A stretch of DNA of 64,000 bases from Haladaptatus salinisoli (GTDB lineage: Archaea; Halobacteriota; Halobacteria; Halobacteriales; Haladaptataceae), in NCBI RefSeq assembly GCF_020614375.1, contig NZ_CP085327.1, positions 992,001-1,056,000 of the forward strand. Reading direction: 5' to 3'. The position numbers and the translations under genes are program-made. Shown here piece by piece: positions 61,013 through 64,000 of this stretch; the first letter of the stretch is position 1; every line of letters starts with the position of its first letter. Below the pieces are notes generated by a model, which was not told the origin of the DNA, ran no database searches, and worked only from the letters and a program-made list of their open reading frames with translations.

Positions 61013-61264
61013 ATGAGCACGACCGCAAGCAGACCGGCGGGCGAATTCCGCGAACGACTCAGGGAGCTTCCTCCCAGCGCCAAGCTCGTCGCGAAGGTGT
61101 TAGAGACCGGCGAACCGTTGACCCAGGGCCAACTCGCGGAAGAGTCGCTCCTCCCCGACCGAACCGTCCGATACGCCCTGACCCGCCTCGAAGACCAGGA
61201 CCTCGTCGTCTCGCGCCACAGTTTCCGCGACGCGCGAAAGCAGGTCTACCTCCTCAACGACTGA
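61013..61264 (+). CDS. Small winged-helix (MarR-like) transcription regulator
   Basis: An 83-residue protein with a compact winged helix: LPPSAKLVAKVLETGEPLTQGQLAEESLLPDRTVRYALTRLEDQDLVVSRHSFRDARKQVYLL. The recognition helix is LLPDRTVRYALTRLEDQD. Small haloarchaeal MarR/ArsR-like proteins of this form bind DNA as dimers. A/T-rich strings between 60930 and 60990 could be its promoter. Confidence 0.88.
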   Translation: MSTTASRPAGEFRERLRELPPSAKLVAKVLETGEPLTQGQLAEESLLPDRTVRYALTRLEDQDLVVSRHSFRDARKQVYLLND

Positions 61265-61358
61265 GCGCCCGTTTTCCGTATCGTCTTTCTCCCGAAGCCC
61301 CTCCGCAAGTGACGACGGTGGCGTGAGTCCTTTCCCGGTGGGGTTCCTCACCTCGCGC

Positions 61359-62102
61359 ATGAACCCCATCCCCGTCCCGACCGACACGCTCTCCCCGCAC
61401 GGAGCGACGAACGCCTACGTCGTCGAAAACGTCCTCGTCGACCCCGCGGGAAGGACGGACGAACTCGACCGCGCGGTCGACGACGTCGACCACGTCGTCG
61501 TCACTCACGCCCACCCGGACCACGTCGGCGGGGTCGCACACTACGCCGACGCCTGCGACGCGACCGTCTGGGGGCGGGCGGGGCGCGAAAACCGCCTCGA
61601 GGCCCTCACCGGAATCACCCCCGACCGAACCGTCCGCGAGGGAACCGCGGTCGGCCCGCTGACCGTCGTCGAGACGCCCGGGCACGCCCCGGACCACGTG
61701 GCACTCGCCGTCGGAGACGAGATGCTCTCCGGCGACCTGGTCGTCGCGGAGGGGAGCGTCGTCGTCGCCGCCGGGGAGGGCGACCTGCGCGCGTACCTGA
61801 CCTCGCTCCGGCGGCTGTACGCCCGAAATCCGAGCGCCCTCTATCCGGGGCACGGGCCGGTCATCGACGACCCGCGGGCGACGATTCGGCGAGTCATCGA
61901 CCACCGTCTCGCCCGCGAGGAGCAGGTGCGCGCCGCGGTGCGCGGCGGCGCGCGCACCGTCGCCGAGGTGACGGACGCGGCGTACGACAAGGATATCTCC
62001 GCCGTCAGGGAGTTCGCCGAGCGAACCGTCGCCGCCCACCTGGAAAAGCTGGCGGTCGAGGGGGACGTGACGTGGGACGGCGAGCGCGCCGCGCCGCAAT
62101 GA
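61359..62102 (+). CDS. Metallo-beta-lactamase-fold hydrolase
   Basis: A 247-residue MBL protein. The zinc site is VVVTHAHPDHVGGVAHYADA (H-x-H-x-D-H), followed by ETPGHAPDHVALAVGD, LSGDLVVAEGSVVV and YPGHGPVIDDPRATI. It ends in a winged-helix-like C-terminal domain (AREFAERTVAAHLEKLAVEGDVTWDG), as in the beta-lactamase_B/LACTB2 group. ATG 61359 is used; the GTG frame at 61323 adds 12 residues. Likely a hydrolase of thioesters or RNA (unclear). Confidence 0.9.
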   Translation: MNPIPVPTDTLSPHGATNAYVVENVLVDPAGRTDELDRAVDDVDHVVVTHAHPDHVGGVAHYADACDATVWGRAGRENRLEALTGITPDRTVREGTAVGPLTVVETPGHAPDHVALAVGDEMLSGDLVVAEGSVVVAAGEGDLRAYLTSLRRLYARNPSALYPGHGPVIDDPRATIRRVIDHRLAREEQVRAAVRGGARTVAEVTDAAYDKDISAVREFAERTVAAHLEKLAVEGDVTWDGERAAPQ

Positions 62103-62130
62103 TTTTCCCCGACGACGCGAACTAGCGTCC

Positions 62131-62781
62131 GTGCAGAGTCTCGAAGCCGAACTGGAGCGCGCGAAAGCACTCGACGCGTCCGCCCTCGCGGACGCCATCG
62201 AGGACATCGGATTCGAGTGTACGCGCTGCGGGGCCTGTTGCAAGAGCGAATCGGACGACCCCCACACCGCGACCGTCTTTCCGGGGGAGGTGCGCGAACT
62301 GCAGGCCGAGACGGGGTACGACTTCCGCGACGTGGCGCGGCCCATGCCCTACGGTCTGACCGACGGAACGGGCCAAACGTTCGAGTGGGCGCTCCAGACC
62401 GACGACTGCGGAGATTGCCGATTCTACGAGGAGGACGACGGAGAGGGCGCGTGTTCGGTGCACCCCGACCGCCCGCTCATCTGCCGGACGTACCCCTTCA
62501 GCGTCGCGCTCGGCGGGACGAGCCAACCGATGGGCGAGGCGGTGGACGAGTCCGGCGTCGTCCGCGCCCACGAGTGCGAGGGCCTCGGGCGCGACATCGA
62601 CCGCGAAGACGCGGAGGACCTCGCGGACGCGCTGAAAACCCGCGCCGTCCGCGAACTGGAGGAGGCCATCGGGGTGCGCGACAACTACGAGTACGCGAAC
62701 TCCGAGGAGGGCGATATCGTCGTCTACGACTCCGAAGGCGCGAAGAGCCCCGACGGAACCGAGTACGAGAGGGGAGAGTAG
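62131..62781 (+). CDS. YkgJ-family cysteine-cluster protein
   Basis: A 216-residue protein with a Zn/Fe cluster motif: CTRCGACCKSES near residue 31, CGDCRFYEEDDGEGACSVHPDRPLICRTYPF (about residues 92-122), and HECEGLGRDI. These match the YkgJ/Fe-S cysteine-cluster family (CxxCxxCC...CxxYxxRPxxCRxFP). GTG start at 62131, 28 bases after the MBL stop. The C-terminal 40 residues are acidic. Function unknown, perhaps metal or Fe-S handling. Confidence 0.85.
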   Translation: MQSLEAELERAKALDASALADAIEDIGFECTRCGACCKSESDDPHTATVFPGEVRELQAETGYDFRDVARPMPYGLTDGTGQTFEWALQTDDCGDCRFYEEDDGEGACSVHPDRPLICRTYPFSVALGGTSQPMGEAVDESGVVRAHECEGLGRDIDREDAEDLADALKTRAVRELEEAIGVRDNYEYANSEEGDIVVYDSEGAKSPDGTEYERGE

Positions 62782-62851
62782 CGAGCGAGCGGGCCGACGA
62801 CCGACCGGAGGGAAGGAAAGTGCTTTTGATCGACCTATTGCCAGGGAGACC

Positions 62852-62884
62852 GCCAGAAGCAGCGCCAGTCGCGCTGCTTCTGGC
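62852..62884. repeat. 14-bp perfect hairpin upstream of the TRAM-protein gene
   Basis: GCCAGAAGCAGCGC (62852-62865) pairs without mismatch with GCGCTGCTTCTGGC (62871-62884) around a 5-base loop. No T run follows, so it is not a standard terminator of the YkgJ gene (stop 62781). It is just upstream of the likely TATA box (about 62913-62926) of the TRAM gene. A second short stem CGACCG/CGGTCG lies at 62888-62906. Confidence 0.6.
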
Positions 62885-62962
62885 ACTCGACCGCGGCAAA
62901 CGGTCGTGTTCGATAATTCTTTAATGGTTGACTACTTGGTATCATTTGGAGGTCTACGACCC

Positions 62963-63391
62963 TTGGAAATCTCTGACAAGCTCCTGTGTCTGTTCAGCGC
63001 TGATGTTACTATGAAAGACGACGAGTACGTCGTCACCGTCCCACGACGCGAAATCGACACGGGGTCGGTCGAATCGGGAGAAACCTACCGCGTCGCGCTC
63101 ATCTCGCGCGAAACGGAGACCGAATCGGAAGAAAGCCAGACGACCGCCACGAACGAGAGCACGACCAGCACCGGCACGGTTTCGTCGGAACCGCAGCCAC
63201 CCGTCGAAGCCGGCGAAATCCGCTACGTCGAAGTGGAGGATATCGGAAAGCAGGGCGACGGTATCGCGCGCGTCGAACGGGGCTACGTCATCATCGTCCC
63301 CGGCGCGGAGATCGGCGAGCGCGTGAAGGTCGAGATCACGGAAGTGAAATCGAACTTCGCCGTCGGCGAAATCATCGAAGAGGAGTTCTAA
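62963..63391 (+). CDS. TRAM-domain RNA-binding protein, TTG start
   Basis: A 142-residue protein. The N-terminal part (ISDKLLCLFSADVTMKDDEYVVTVPRREID) precedes a flexible Ser/Thr/Glu-rich region and then a TRAM domain, RYVEVEDIGKQGDGIARVERGYVIIVPGAEIGERVKVEITEVKSNFAVGEII. TRAM domains bind RNA. I choose the TTG at 62963 because GGAGGT (62948-62953), a perfect Shine-Dalgarno match, lies nine bases ahead and the family starts at this residue; ATG 62924 has no such signal. Two strong hairpins flank the gene. Related haloarchaeal proteins are widespread. Confidence 0.85.
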   Translation: MEISDKLLCLFSADVTMKDDEYVVTVPRREIDTGSVESGETYRVALISRETETESEESQTTATNESTTSTGTVSSEPQPPVEAGEIRYVEVEDIGKQGDGIARVERGYVIIVPGAEIGERVKVEITEVKSNFAVGEIIEEEF

Positions 63392-63414
63392 AACCACCTT
63401 TGCTGCGGTCGCAG

Positions 63415-63443
63415 GCGGAAGCGACGGTAACCGTCGCTTCCGC
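63415..63443 (+). terminator. 13-14-bp hairpin after the TRAM-protein gene
   Basis: GCGGAAGCGACGG (63415-63427) pairs with CCGTCGCTTCCGC (63431-63443) around a TAA loop, 24 bases after the stop codon. There is no T run directly after (CAAAATTTGG follows at about 63454). It may end transcription or stabilise the 3' end. Its sequence shares the GAAGC core with the hairpin upstream of the gene. Confidence 0.5.
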
Positions 63444-63713
63444 TGGCTCCCCGGCAAAATTTGGACCGAAAGCCTGCGTCACCCCCGTTCGGGGTTCCTC
63501 GGCCCGGAGAATCGAGATTTTCCGGAGAGGACGCTAGCGACTAGCGGTTGCGTCATCGGCGGATTCGGACGGTTGTGTCGATCGCCGACTTCCGGCGGTT
63601 ACGCCGCCTGCCGCGTCTGACGGTTGCATCGCTGACCTATCGCTCCCTCACGTCGAAAGCTCGCTTCGCTCCCCTTCGACGCTCGGTCGCTGTGAAAATG
63701 AAAACCGCGCTCG
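63444..63713. other. Intergenic region with imperfect repeats
   Basis: No gene is supported in this 270-base stretch. It contains three loose copies of CGGTTG(C/T)(G/A)TC (at about 63545, 63569 and 63620), a short stem ACCCC/GGGGT around 63481-63495, and a 7-bp stem CGTCGAA/TTCGACG near 63651-63681. The signal is weak; a small structured RNA cannot be excluded. Confidence 0.35.
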
Positions 63714-64000
63714 TCAGTCCGCGTTTCTGGAGACCGGCGCTCCGGCGAACTCGCTCAGATCCACGTCCACCGTCTCGGCGAGTTCGTCCGGCGTCTCGTA
63801 AGGACGGTTCACGATGACGTTCCCGGCGCGTTGTTTTCCCAGACCCGGAATCGCGGTGAGTTCGTCCATCGTCGCGCTGTTCACGTCGAGGGGGTAGGGA
63901 ACCCCGGTGACGGAGCGATAGCCGTGGTCGACGACCGCCACGTCGATGGTTCGACCGAGTTCGCGCTCCCCCGGAATCCCGACGAGCAGGGGGTAGGTGC
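63714..64000 (-). CDS. C-terminal end of a probable radical-SAM protein with a helix-hairpin-helix
   Basis: Only the last 95 residues are in the window; the gene starts beyond the right edge. It reads TYPLLVGIPGERELGRTIDV, a strand VAVVDHGYRSVTGVPYPLDVNSA, then a helix-hairpin-helix TMDELTAIPGLGKQRAGNVIV and a short end. This tail matches the C-terminus of a large haloarchaeal radical-SAM protein (recall). HhH domains bind nucleic acids. The visible part has no catalytic motif, so the name rests on recall. Confidence 0.65.
   Translation of the reverse strand, partial: TYPLLVGIPGERELGRTIDVAVVDHGYRSVTGVPYPLDVNSATMDELTAIPGLGKQRAGNVIVNRPYETPDELAETVDVDLSEFAGAPVSRNAD

Noticed and set aside
1-64000. 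Insertion sequences, prophage, toxin-antitoxin or CRISPR-Cas systems
   Set aside because: I saw no transposase, integrase, capsid or Cas motifs and no regular repeat-spacer pattern on either strand.

Overview
The window is chromosomal DNA of a haloarchaeon (class Halobacteria). The evidence is high GC, strongly acidic proteins, many Tat (twin-arginine) lipoprotein signals, an archaeal TFB, an archaeal S17e, and many genes whose TATA-like box lies about 27 bases before the start codon, as in leaderless haloarchaeal transcripts. I cannot fix the genus. I saw no CRISPR array, transposase or phage genes. The only mobile-element trace is a 22-base duplication of the 3' end of tRNA-Ser.

Layout. 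1-3772: dipeptide/oligopeptide ABC operon (minus strand). 4081-8849: two small unknown or regulatory genes, an ATP-grasp enzyme, a membrane protein and an FAD oxidoreductase. 8926-13380: surface-polysaccharide genes (flippase, Tat-exported beta-helix protein, GT4 glycosyltransferase). 13386-16690: tungstate/molybdate-type ABC operon ending in a ModE-like regulator. 16953-21168: polyamine-type ABC system, potBCD divergent from potA. 22376-30849: branched-chain amino acid block (leuA, then ilvB-ilvN-ilvC-X-leuC-leuD-leuB with overlapping or abutting genes); ilvD follows at 36401-38110. 30882-36082: small membrane protein and metalloprotease, ABC-2 exporter, GSA-type aminotransferase with a dicarboxylate symporter. 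38250-49642: mixed housekeeping (rhodanese, FAD oxidase, S9 peptidase, S17e, MsrA, hydrolases). 49880-58397: TFB, a surface metalloprotein, and a DUF4129/DUF58 operon with its MoxR ATPase nearby. 58500-64000: tRNA-Ser, glycosyltransferase, methyltransferase, zinc-ribbon and winged-helix proteins, TRAM protein, and the end of a probable radical-SAM gene.

The most interesting element lies between leuA and ilvB. A 27-codon open frame (23720-23803) with its own TATA-like box ends in Val-Leu-Ile-Ile-Val-Gly-Ala-stop. The five branched-chain codons include two GTA and two ATT codons, which look uncommon in the neighbouring genes. The end of the frame is built into a perfect 6-bp hairpin with the stop codon in its loop. 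This is the architecture of an amino-acid attenuator in front of exactly the genes that make Val, Leu and Ile. A second, Thr-rich 24-codon frame then ends in a GTGA overlap with the ilvB start. I know of no established archaeal attenuator of this type, so it is my main candidate for an undescribed system.

Other points of note: leuA lacks a good in-frame start and looks one G out of frame with its natural ATG; a lipoprotein gene is frameshifted at a T run; a small gene appears to start at ATC where ATG is expected; and two strong hairpins flank the TRAM-protein gene.
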